From Deltaproteobacteria bacterium (GTDB lineage Bacteria; Bdellovibrionota; FAC87; UBA2466), in contig JABMMY010000098.1 of the NCBI GenBank assembly GCA_013205415.1, positions 1 to 6,447 on the forward strand: 6,447 nucleotides of DNA. Reading direction: 5' to 3'. How positions within the stretch are numbered: the first letter of the stretch is position 1; every line of letters starts with the position of its first letter. Shown piece by piece: positions 1 through 5,808 of this stretch. Both the position numbers and the translations under genes were made by a program. The notes beneath the pieces were generated by a model. The model made no database searches. It was not told the origin of the DNA and was given only the letters and a program-made list of their open reading frames with translations.

Positions 1-1
1 A

Positions 2-238
2 CTATTCCCTAATACAAAAAAATATTCTCATGAAATAGTTCCTCGGTTTTTGGCCGTCGAACAGGTTGAGGGAAAATCTATTATTTACGAAGAGGGGGAG
101 GCCCTCGCCGTTCTTTATGAGAGGTTCTTCCGCAGTCACCAGGGATTTTTAAATAATACCGTTGCTGGAGCTCTACCCAATTTAGTGAAAGATGGCGAAA
201 ACCCATTTCTATCTTCCTCTTTGGCAAAAATTAAATAG
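2..238 (+). CDS. C-terminal end of an unrecognised protein (5' partial)
   Basis: The reading frame is open from base 2 to the TAG at 236-238, giving 78 visible residues; the 5' end lies left of the window. A TTG at 50 could be taken as a start, but the frame continues upstream without a stop (LFPNTKKYSHEIVPRF precedes it) and no Shine-Dalgarno precedes the TTG, so a truncated longer protein is more likely than a 62-residue one. The tail is mixed alpha/beta in character (VEGKSIIYEEGEALAVLYERF), with no signal peptide, membrane segment or motif I can name. It ends 18 bases before the DUF72 gene on the same strand, so the two are probably co-transcribed. Function not recognised. Confidence 0.6.
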   Translation, partial: LFPNTKKYSHEIVPRFLAVEQVEGKSIIYEEGEALAVLYERFFRSHQGFLNNTVAGALPNLVKDGENPFLSSSLAKIK

Positions 239-256
239 CTGTCAGAATAGTCCGCT

Positions 257-1177
257 ATGGACCCTCGATTACAAATCCTTTTAAAAAATCGCTGTTATTT
301 TGGAACCTCTAGCTGGAAATACCCTGGCTGGAAGGGGCTGGTCTATCAAAAGCCGTATGGCAACGAGAAGGAGTTTAAGGATTCCTGCCTCAAGGAATAT
401 GCAGAACATTACCCCTGTGTAGGGGTTGACCATACCTATTATTCCTGGCCCACAGCTAAAGGCTTTGCTACTTATACTGAGCAAACACCAGAGCACTTTC
501 GTTTTATTTTGAAGGCGACTGAAAAGGTGACTATTTTCAAATATCCTGCTTTGCCCAGATACGCGAAGGAGGCCGGAAAACTAAATGATACCTTTTTAAA
601 TGCGGAGCTTTTTCAGGAAAAGTTCTTAAAACCACTCCTGCCTTATCAAGATCGTATTGGACCTATTATGTTTGAGTTTTCACAATTTCATCAAGGCACC
701 CTTAGTAGGGGCTCTGAGTTTGTTGAGCGACTTAATAACTTCTTAAAAGAGATTACTAAAAATACCGCCTTTAAATTTGCTGTTGAAATTAGAAATTCCA
801 ATTGGCTGCAACCGGCCTATTTTGAATGTTTAGTAAACCATCAGGTGGGGCATGTGTTTAATAGCTGGAGTCGCATGCCTCTTCTAGGAGATCAGTTTGA
901 TAAAGCGAAAAGCTACTCTCTTCCTTTTTTTATCGGTCGTTTGTTATTACAACCAGGAATTCTCTATCAAGAGGCTGTAGATAGTTTTGCCCCCTACGAC
1001 AAACTTCATCAGGAGCTGACTCCTATTAGGGACTCTGTAGTGAAACTGCTTTTGCTAGCACAAACCCGAAATATCGATTCCTATATCTTAGTCAATAATA
1101 GGTTTGAAGGCTGTGCACCCAAAACGATTGAAGGGATCTTAAAAGGACTTCCGACTACTGACTTAAAAGGCCAATAG
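257..1177 (+). CDS. DUF72 (YecE-like) TIM-barrel family protein
   Basis: A 306-residue protein, somewhat longer than the roughly 240-290 residues usual for DUF72. Recognisable family blocks are GTSSWKYPGWKG at residues 16-27 (family form GTSGWxYxxWxG), a central GPIMFEFSQF block, FAVEIRNSNWL (family form AVEFRxxSW) and, near the C-terminus, NNRFEGCAPKTIEGI (family form NNxxxGxAxxxA). The family adopts a TIM-barrel-like fold; its biochemical role is not established and nothing here reveals it. No signal peptide, so cytoplasmic. The start is well constrained: an in-frame TAG lies at 248-250, and ATG 257 is the only usable codon before the first conserved block, though no clear Shine-Dalgarno precedes it. 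It follows the upstream partial gene by 18 bases, and its last 23 bases overlap the opposing gene ending at 1155. Confidence 0.92.
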   Translation: MDPRLQILLKNRCYFGTSSWKYPGWKGLVYQKPYGNEKEFKDSCLKEYAEHYPCVGVDHTYYSWPTAKGFATYTEQTPEHFRFILKATEKVTIFKYPALPRYAKEAGKLNDTFLNAELFQEKFLKPLLPYQDRIGPIMFEFSQFHQGTLSRGSEFVERLNNFLKEITKNTAFKFAVEIRNSNWLQPAYFECLVNHQVGHVFNSWSRMPLLGDQFDKAKSYSLPFFIGRLLLQPGILYQEAVDSFAPYDKLHQELTPIRDSVVKLLLLAQTRNIDSYILVNNRFEGCAPKTIEGILKGLPTTDLKGQ

Positions 1178-1625
1178 GAAGGCGAACCTTGGCAAGCACC
1201 GTGACATTGTTCCCCTTTAATGGAGCGATCAGTGCTTCCATTCCCAAAAGACTCCAGCCCAATCCTAACCCAGTTATTAAATTCTCTTTTTTACTAGATA
1301 GTAATTTTCCTTGAAACCACAATCCGGTTGAAATACTAAGCCACTCCCCTTCGATGCCGCCACCCAAGCCATAATTACCAAAGGAACCAAAGTCGGCCCC
1401 TAAGGCTAAAACATTAGAACCCTTCATCCAAAACTTTCCTATTCTGGCTCGGATAAAAAGAGGTGTCTCTTCAGTTTTTACGGAGATTCCTAAATCTAAG
1501 TCCATATCTAAGGCCGTAACAGACGGGCCGATATCACTAATATTTAGAAAGTTTTCAGAGGAATAGGCTGCAGGAGAAGATATTAAAGAGCAAAAAAGAG
1601 TCAAAACAGATAACTTTATTTTCAT
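1155..1625 (-). CDS. Small exported beta-rich protein, possible outer-membrane or periplasmic protein
   Basis: A 156-residue protein with a Sec signal peptide: basic start (MKIK), hydrophobic core at about residues 5-17 and a likely signal peptidase I site around residues 20-22 (PAAYS-S). The mature part is glycine-rich with alternating polar/apolar stretches (LGADFGSFGNYGLGGGIEG, WLSISTGLWFQGKL, LITGLGLGWSLLG), as in short outer-membrane beta-strands, although the C-terminus (RLPIGLLSQ) lacks the terminal aromatic residue typical of barrels. No named family recognised. The signal peptide supports ATG at 1623-1625, and GAGGG sits 9 bases upstream of it. That Shine-Dalgarno lies inside the 3' arm of a strong inverted repeat ending in T8 right at the start codon (see 1626-1668). 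Its 3' end overlaps the DUF72 gene by 23 bases, tail-to-tail. Confidence 0.75.
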   Translation of the reverse strand: MKIKLSVLTLFCSLISSPAAYSSENFLNISDIGPSVTALDMDLDLGISVKTEETPLFIRARIGKFWMKGSNVLALGADFGSFGNYGLGGGIEGEWLSISTGLWFQGKLLSSKKENLITGLGLGWSLLGMEALIAPLKGNNVTVLAKVRLPIGLLSQ

Positions 1626-1668
1626 AAAAAAAATCCCTCGTTACGTTGTATTACACGATAACGAGGGA
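1626..1668 (-). terminator. Hairpin plus T8 tract, with the next gene's SD in its 3' arm
   Basis: A perfect 10-base inverted repeat, TCCCTCGTTA at 1634-1643 and TAACGAGGGA at 1659-1668, is separated by 15 bases that contain a smaller symmetric TGTA-T-TACA. Read on the minus strand, the stem is followed directly by eight T residues (A8 at 1626-1633 on the plus strand) and then ATG. This is the layout of an intrinsic terminator for the lipoprotein transcript, 22 bases after the stop of the second lipoprotein gene. The 3' arm also carries GAGGG, the Shine-Dalgarno of the 156-residue gene, so read-through RNA would have that site base-paired. The DNA dyad could instead be a protein-binding operator. 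Confidence 0.65.
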
Positions 1669-1690
1669 AAAAGAAAAGCTTAACGATTTT

Positions 1691-1906
1691 CTAAGGATTT
1701 TCTAGTGAGGCGCATTGTGTTAGTCCACTAGTATTGGCTTTACACACAAATGCTTTTCGCAAAGCACCCAATAAAAATCCATCCTGTCGCATGATCACAA
1801 CCTGATTATTATTTATCGCCGTGATACTTCCATAAGCACACCCCTGAAGAGTTATGATGGCGGCTAAAAAAATAACGGTCGTTATTAATTTAATATATTT
1901 AGTCAT
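1691..1906 (-). CDS. Small lipoprotein, downstream member of a tandem paralogous pair
   Basis: A 71-residue protein with a lipoprotein signal peptide: MTKYIK, a hydrophobic core, then lipobox LQGC with the lipidated cysteine at residue 23. The mature part is only 49 residues, begins CAYG and holds RQDGFLLGALRKA at residues 40-52, followed by VCKA and a further cysteine at 65. Cys55 and Cys65 could form a disulfide. Residue 24 is Ala, not Asp, so an inner-membrane retention signal is not evident. It matches the neighbouring 71-residue protein at 36 of 71 positions, by my own ungapped alignment. ATG at 1904-1906 is preceded by a strong AAGGAG 8 or so bases away, in a 16-base gap after the upstream paralogue's stop, so the two are almost certainly co-transcribed. 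No named family recognised; function unknown. Confidence 0.8.
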   Translation of the reverse strand: MTKYIKLITTVIFLAAIITLQGCAYGSITAINNNQVVIMRQDGFLLGALRKAFVCKANTSGLTQCASLENP

Positions 1907-1922
1907 CGGGAAATCTCCTTAA

Positions 1923-2138
1923 TTAAGGGTTTTCAGAATCTTTACAATTGCTAAGACCATTAGAGGTAGCCTTACAGACATAAGCTTTTCTTAAGGCACC
2001 AAGTAGAAAGCCATCCTGTCGTAATACCACCACATAATCTTTTCCGACCGTAACCACCTGTCCATAAGAACAGCCTGTTATTGAAACGATACTGGCCAAA
2101 AGCCCTGTGAAAATGAATAACTTTATTACTATTTTCAT
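1923..2138 (-). CDS. Small lipoprotein, upstream member of a tandem paralogous pair
   Basis: A 71-residue protein with MKIVIK, a hydrophobic segment and lipobox ITGC (lipidated Cys23). The mature part begins CSYG and carries RQDGFLLGALRKA (40-52), VCKA (54-57), Cys65 and a terminal ENP, all shared with the next gene. Lengths and all motif positions are identical in the two proteins, so they arose by duplication, yet the DNA has diverged (the longest shared run I see is about 11 bases), so the event is old or the core is strongly constrained. An AAAGGGG Shine-Dalgarno lies 7 bases before ATG 2136-2138. The gene begins 143 bases after the dnaJ stop; that gap has only a weak isolated -10-like TATAGT (minus strand, 2208-2213) and no clear -35. 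Function unknown. Confidence 0.8.
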   Translation of the reverse strand: MKIVIKLFIFTGLLASIVSITGCSYGQVVTVGKDYVVVLRQDGFLLGALRKAYVCKATSNGLSNCKDSENP

Positions 2139-2281
2139 TAGATAACCCCTTTATTAAATTTAACTAAAAACGGTATCTCGTAATATTAACAAAGGAATAC
2201 TTAAAGAACTATAAATTTAAAACTCCTAAAACAGAAAAAAATAATGCAGACAGACAATACTCAGGATGATGCCTTGATAAG

Positions 2282-3220
2282 CTAAAAAATATTCGCTCGT
2301 GGATTAAAAGATTCTGTTCCTATTTTTTCTGCCGCCTCTATATATGACGGCGGTATCTCCTTTGGAATTTTAATTAGAATCTCCACAAATTGGTCCCCTT
2401 TTTGTCCAGTCTTAGGGGATCGAATGCCTTTACCCGCAAGTTTTAATCTCTGCCCACTAGAAATACCCTTTGGAATCTTCAAATGAACCTTGCCTGTTAA
2501 TGTAGGGACTTCAATTTCTTGACCTAATACGACCTCTGAAAAGGTGACCGGCAACTTCAAAATAATATCATTATTCTCTCGAATAAAAAAAGCATGAGTT
2601 AACACTTCGATAGTTAAAATGAGATCTCCATTAGGTGCCCCCTGCCCCCCACGTTCCCCTTGACCTGAAAGTTTTATTTTTGTTCCAGTATCCACCCCTT
2701 CAGGAATCTTTATGGTCAACTTTTTTCCATCTTCAAACTCAATATTTTTATCACCACCCTGTGAAGCCTCTAATAAAGAGCCCTCTAGCTTGGCCAGGCG
2801 ATCTCCTCCCTTTTGTGGGAACCCACGCCCGAATGGACTCTGCCCTGCCCCCCTACGTCCTGAACTTCGTGATCCCATTCCTCCCGAACTAAAGATCTCC
2901 TCAAAAAGATCCCCAAGGCCAAAGTCTGCAAAAGAATCTGGCCCCATTCCAGGGCCTCCACCCCAAGGCTGGCCACCGGGTGGACGCTGAGCAAAAGGAT
3001 TAGCACCTACAGCTCTCATTTGATCATAATGCTGACGTTTTTTAGGATCCTTTAAAACTTCATACGCTAAATTTATTTCTTTAAATTTTTGTTCCGAAAC
3101 CTTGTCGTTAGGATTGACATCAGGATGATACTTTTTTGCAAATTTTAAAAAGGCTTTTCTAATTTCAGTTTCATTGGCGCCTTTTTTAATTTCTAAAACT
3201 TCATAAAGATCTTTATCCAT
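2282..3220 (-). CDS. DnaJ/Hsp40 co-chaperone, class B (CbpA-type, no zinc finger)
   Basis: A 312-residue J-domain protein that should stimulate the ATPase of DnaK (Hsp70) and deliver unfolded clients in the cytoplasm. The J domain spans about residues 3-68: DLYEVLEIKKGA at the start, the essential HPD at 32-34, and YEVLKDPKKRQHYD at the end. A Gly/Phe-rich linker with DLFEEIF follows (about 72-139). Two C-terminal substrate-binding domains follow: the first with IPEGVDTGTKIKLSGQGERG and GDLILTIEV, the second with LPVTFSEVVLGQEIEVPTL and IPKGISSGQRLKLAGKG. The CxxCxGxG zinc repeats of classical DnaJ are absent and I find no cysteine at all, which places it with CbpA-like class B proteins; length fits. 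ATG 3218-3220 has an AGAGGA Shine-Dalgarno about 7 bases away. It diverges from the S9 peptidase gene and has its own promoter at 3267-3295. dnaK and grpE are not in view. Confidence 0.93.
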   Translation of the reverse strand: MDKDLYEVLEIKKGANETEIRKAFLKFAKKYHPDVNPNDKVSEQKFKEINLAYEVLKDPKKRQHYDQMRAVGANPFAQRPPGGQPWGGGPGMGPDSFADFGLGDLFEEIFSSGGMGSRSSGRRGAGQSPFGRGFPQKGGDRLAKLEGSLLEASQGGDKNIEFEDGKKLTIKIPEGVDTGTKIKLSGQGERGGQGAPNGDLILTIEVLTHAFFIRENNDIILKLPVTFSEVVLGQEIEVPTLTGKVHLKIPKGISSGQRLKLAGKGIRSPKTGQKGDQFVEILIKIPKEIPPSYIEAAEKIGTESFNPRANIF

Positions 3221-3252
3221 AGTTTATCCTCTTATCACTGCTATCACCCTTG

Positions 3253-3267
3253 AGTAACCAGATTACT
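3253..3267. promoter_or_regulatory. Short dyad at the dnaJ transcription start, possible operator
   Basis: AGTAA (3253-3257) and TTACT (3263-3267) form a 5-base inverted repeat around 5 bases. It abuts the -10 of the proposed dnaJ promoter and covers the expected start point near 3260, where a bound repressor would block initiation. Arms this short can occur by chance, so this is suggestive only. It does not resemble CIRCE. Confidence 0.25.
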
Positions 3268-3295
3268 TTATAGAAAACTTTTGTTATTCTTTCAA
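3267..3295 (-). promoter_or_regulatory. Sigma70-type promoter for the dnaJ-family gene
   Basis: On the minus strand TTGAAA (complement of 3290-3295) is separated by exactly 17 bases from TATAAA (complement of 3267-3272). Each hexamer matches the consensus at 5 of 6 positions and spacing is optimal. Transcription would begin near 3260, about 40 bases before the start codon. The -35 ends one base before the divergent peptidase ATG at 3297, so polymerase bound here would cover the start of that gene. It looks like housekeeping rather than heat-shock sigma control. Confidence 0.6.
3282..3290 (+). promoter_or_regulatory. Extended -10-like element directly before the peptidase ATG
   Basis: TGTTATTCT contains the extended TGn element plus TATTCT (3285-3290), which fits TAnnnT and matches TATAAT at 4 of 6. 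It lies 6 bases before ATG 3297, so transcription would start at or next to the A of the start codon and give a leaderless mRNA. No Shine-Dalgarno is present (the bases before ATG read TTTCAAG). I find no convincing -35 for it, so confidence is low. Confidence 0.3.
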
Positions 3296-3296
3296 G

Positions 3297-5438
3297 ATGA
3301 GCCATCATTCATTTCAAAAACCACGGGTATCCATTTTTTTTAGTTTCTTATCTTTAATGATGCTTATGATATTTCATGTGACAATGGCCACCTCTGAACC
3401 GGTTAAACATCGTAAAAAACTCCTCCTCTTAAAAAACCCTCCGATCTCTGAATTACAGCAGGTTCCCACGGTGTCACCGCGTCAATCTCCTCATTTGACC
3501 GCACCTAATAATTTGCTTATTAACGACTCCAATAATAGCTCCTCCCTCCTAAACAAAAATAAATCTCCAAAAAAAGATAAATTTAATTCTCCTGCTACCG
3601 ATTGCAGTATAGCTCACAGTATCGAGACTTTAATTCAAATTCCCAGTCAACACACTCCCAGCGCCACCAAAAATGGCGTGTACTTTATTTCCGATCTAAG
3701 AGATGTCCCTCAAATATTTTTCCTCGCCACTCCAAAATCATGGCCGACGCAAATAAGTTTTTTTACAGAGGGTATCTCCTCATATCAGCTAAGTCCTAAT
3801 GGAGAAATGGCACTCTTAACTTCTCAGGAAGGGGGCGACGAACAGTATGATCTTTATCTTTTAGATAAGGGGCAAATTCGACCACTCATAGTCGATAGAA
3901 CCAAGAGAATTGAAAGCAATGTCTGGGGACCCAATTCCGATTGGTTTCTCTATACTAGTAACCAGAGAAATAAATTAGACATGGATCTGTACCGATGGGA
4001 CCTAAAGTCTAATACCCCAGAGCTTTTGATTGCCCTTGAAGGAAATCACGTGCTTACCGATGTCTCTCCCGATGGAAAATGGGCGACAATCACAAGATTT
4101 AGATCTGTCACCGATAGTGATGTACTCCTTTTTAACTTGAAAACTAAACAATTACTAAATGCAACAGCACATGAAGGACAGGTCGCGGCCAAAGAGGGAC
4201 ATTTTAGCAATGATTCAAAAGGACTTTTTTTTATCTCTGATAAGGGAAGCACAAAATCGCAAGTTTTTTTCAGTTCGATCTCTGATCTCAATACGCAGAA
4301 ACTGTTCACTACAGGAACCGATGAGGTTGAGGATCTACTTTTAGATCCTAGTCGACACCGTTTTTTGATTACTAAAAATCATGAGGGTTATTCTTTAATA
4401 GAGGGCGTTATTATCGATGATAGTGGGCAGAGAAAAAGTGTACTAGGGCTTCCAGAGCTTAACCGATCGGTCATCAAGGGGATAAGTTTTTCTACTAGCA
4501 AATCTGACCCCTCACTGTTTTTTGCTTTTTCTAATTCACTCTATCCTTCCCATGTTTTTTCATGGAAAAACAATGTAATCACTCAGTGGACTGAATCGGC
4601 CTCCGAACTTTTAAACCCTAATTGTTTAACACGAGAGGAACTAGTCCATTACCCTGCAGCGGACGGGAAACAGATTCCAGCGTTTCTTTATTATCCCGCC
4701 TCTAAAGAACCCGCTACACCCCGCAAACCCATCCCTTTTCTCGTTTACATTCACGGAGGTCCAGAGAGTCAATTTCGGCCAAGCTTTAGTAAGATTTTTC
4801 AATATTTTCTCGAAAGAGGCTACGGAATCTTTGCACCCAATGTAAGAGGAAGTACAGGCTATGGAAGGGATTACTCTCTCTTAGATAACTATAAACTACG
4901 GATGGATAGTGTGAGAGATGCCCTGGATGGAACTCAGTGGTTACTCAAAGAACGCTATGCTCAAAAAGATCAATTAGGTTTATTCGGCGGAAGTTACGGA
5001 GGATTTATGGTTCTTTCCATGATTGAAAATAGTCCCGATCTATTTACTGCGGCATCTGAAAGTGTAGGCATTACTAATTTCATTACTTTTTTACAAAACA
5101 CAAAACCTTATCGGAGGGCTTTACGGGAGATAGAGTATGGGCCACTTACAGATGAAACTTTTTTAAAATCTATTTCTCCAATGACTAATATCGACAAAAT
5201 AAAAACACCGCTTCTTATTTTTCATGGAGCCAATGATCCTAGGGTACCGGTATCTGAAACAGAACAAATGGTAGCAGAACTTAAAAAGAGGGAGATTCCA
5301 GTTGAAATAAAAATATTTTCCGATGAAGGTCACGGGAATATAAAACTCAAAAATATTCTCGAACAGGCCAGATGGATGGTGAATTTTTTTGAGAAATCTT
5401 TTACCTCTAAAAAGAAAGAAGGGGTTTCTTCTTTTTAG
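3297..5438 (+). CDS. Secreted S9-family serine peptidase (prolyl oligopeptidase / acylaminoacyl-peptidase type)
   Basis: A 713-residue peptidase. Residues 1-31 look like a Sec signal peptide (HHSFQKPR, then a hydrophobic stretch at 11-26), with possible cleavage near TMA at 29-31. Next is a low-complexity Ser/Asn/Pro/Lys-rich linker to about residue 98. A beta-propeller at roughly 105-450 is marked by repeated PD40-like turns (SPNGEMALLTS, GPNSDWFLYTS, SPDGKWATITRF, SNDSKGLFFISD). The C-terminal alpha/beta-hydrolase domain (about 465-705) has YIHGGP at the oxyanion region (His486), NVRGSTGYGRDY, the nucleophile elbow GGSYGG (Ser566), HGANDPRVP (Asp647) and DEGHGN (His679); the catalytic order and spacing fit S9. 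The propeller normally limits access to short peptides, so a periplasmic or secreted oligopeptidase is likely. Start: ATG 3297 gives a complete signal peptide but lacks a Shine-Dalgarno; in-frame Met codons at residues 21-24 would truncate it. Confidence 0.92.
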   Translation: MSHHSFQKPRVSIFFSFLSLMMLMIFHVTMATSEPVKHRKKLLLLKNPPISELQQVPTVSPRQSPHLTAPNNLLINDSNNSSSLLNKNKSPKKDKFNSPATDCSIAHSIETLIQIPSQHTPSATKNGVYFISDLRDVPQIFFLATPKSWPTQISFFTEGISSYQLSPNGEMALLTSQEGGDEQYDLYLLDKGQIRPLIVDRTKRIESNVWGPNSDWFLYTSNQRNKLDMDLYRWDLKSNTPELLIALEGNHVLTDVSPDGKWATITRFRSVTDSDVLLFNLKTKQLLNATAHEGQVAAKEGHFSNDSKGLFFISDKGSTKSQVFFSSISDLNTQKLFTTGTDEVEDLLLDPSRHRFLITKNHEGYSLIEGVIIDDSGQRKSVLGLPELNRSVIKGISFSTSKSDPSLFFAFSNSLYPSHVFSWKNNVITQWTESASELLNPNCLTREELVHYPAADGKQIPAFLYYPASKEPATPRKPIPFLVYIHGGPESQFRPSFSKIFQYFLERGYGIFAPNVRGSTGYGRDYSLLDNYKLRMDSVRDALDGTQWLLKERYAQKDQLGLFGGSYGGFMVLSMIENSPDLFTAASESVGITNFITFLQNTKPYRRALREIEYGPLTDETFLKSISPMTNIDKIKTPLLIFHGANDPRVPVSETEQMVAELKKREIPVEIKIFSDEGHGNIKLKNILEQARWMVNFFEKSFTSKKKEGVSSF

Positions 5439-5453
5439 GAAGAACCCCTCTTA
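5418..5453. terminator. Hairpin spanning the peptidase stop codon, probable terminator
   Basis: AGGGGTTTCTTC (5420-5431) pairs with GAAGAACCCCT (5439-5449) with one bulged T; the stem can be extended outward through a mismatch and a wobble to about 5418-5453. The loop CTTTTTAG-type segment holds the TAG stop at 5436-5438. On the plus strand it is followed by AAATTCGG, which is not a proper U-tract, so intrinsic termination would be imperfect. On the minus strand the stem is followed by a T-rich stretch, so it might instead stop leftward transcription or act in both directions. Confidence 0.45.
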
Positions 5454-5482
5454 AATTCGGCTTAGGATATTTTTGTGCTTCT

Positions 5483-5528
5483 AAGTTGTTTGCTTTAATT
5501 GTAAATTCAAGTTGTTAAATCTAGTTGT
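5483..5528. repeat. Short AAGTTGTT direct repeats
   Basis: AAGTTGTT occurs at 5483-5490 and 5509-5516, 26 bases apart, and a shorter AGTTGT recurs at 5523-5528. In T-rich DNA this may be chance. Purpose unknown. Confidence 0.3.
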
Positions 5529-5625
5529 GTTCCTGTTGAATATTTTTATGTTTTTCTTTGTGGTGTCTCCCTGCCGTTTCTTTTATGTCGGTTTATCTCT
5601 CACTCTTAGATAATGCAGAGGTAGT

Positions 5626-5649
5626 GCCAGAGCCTTTTAAGGCTATGGC
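5626..5649. other. Strong hairpin-forming dyad
   Basis: The outer arms GCCA (5626-5629) and TGGC (5646-5649) and inner arms AGCCTT (5631-5636) and AAGGCT (5639-5644) form a 24-base dyad with ten matching pairs, a single G/A mismatch and a TT centre. It is followed on the plus strand by TTTACG, too short for a normal U-tract. It might end an RNA from the T-rich left half of this gap, end the peptidase transcript after the first hairpin, or be a structured part of an RNA. No flanking promoter for such an RNA is evident. Confidence 0.45.
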
Positions 5650-5681
5650 TTTACGAAATTACAGTGACAGATGTAAGTGTT

Positions 5682-5709
5682 CTGACAGCCCCCGATAGGC
5701 ATCTATAAT
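5682..5709 (+). promoter_or_regulatory. Orphan sigma70-like promoter facing right
   Basis: CTGACA (5682-5687, 5 of 6 to TTGACA) and a perfect TATAAT (5704-5709) are separated by 16 bases. Transcription would begin near 5716 on the plus strand. No plus-strand gene follows; the RNA would cross about 110 bases of gap and then run antisense to the 3' end of the barrel gene at 5826. It could make a small or antisense RNA. AT-rich DNA yields chance -10 boxes, but both hexamers and the spacing are good. Confidence 0.45.
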
Positions 5710-5725
5710 AATGAATATTTTCAAT

Positions 5726-5808
5726 GGGTTACTATGTAGACTAGGCTGACAGTAAAATGAAGGCTAAGTGGATACAGTTAGGGCACCTCTGAGGGTTACT
5801 ATAAACTA
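5726..5808 (+). repeat. Direct repeat GGGTTACTAT, two copies 67 bases apart
   Basis: GGGTTACTAT occurs at 5726-5735 and 5793-5802. Each copy is followed within a few bases by ACTAG, so the similarity extends over roughly 16-18 bases with a small spacing difference. Both lie downstream of the proposed promoter at 5682-5709. They may be paired binding sites or remnants of a small duplication. Confidence 0.4.

Noticed and set aside
50..238. A complete 62-residue gene starting at TTG 50
   Set aside because: The frame is open to the left edge and no ribosome site precedes the TTG; it is better read as the end of a longer gene.
2262..2279. Hairpin after the dnaJ stop (TCAGG/CCTTGA) as a terminator
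   Set aside because: The stem is only about five pairs with a bulge and the T-run on the minus strand starts some 25 bases later, so it does not form a proper intrinsic terminator.
2635..2990. Plus-strand and second minus-strand frames of 73-92 codons inside the dnaJ gene
   Set aside because: They are shadows of the Gly/Phe-rich linker; their proline/cysteine-rich translations carry no signal and the J-protein frame is unambiguous.
1155..3220. A single operon from dnaJ through the lipoproteins to the exported protein
   Set aside because: The 143-base gap after dnaJ and the hairpin with T8 before the last gene argue for at least two, probably three, transcription units.
4046..4344. Frames of 61-87 codons inside the peptidase gene on both strands
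   Set aside because: They lie wholly within the beta-propeller coding sequence, without ribosome sites or recognisable features.
5711..5792. Tiny ORFs from ATG 5711 and ATG 5757 in the intergenic gap
   Set aside because: Each is 12 codons or so, has no Shine-Dalgarno, and ATG 5711 would lie before the expected transcription start of the nearby promoter.
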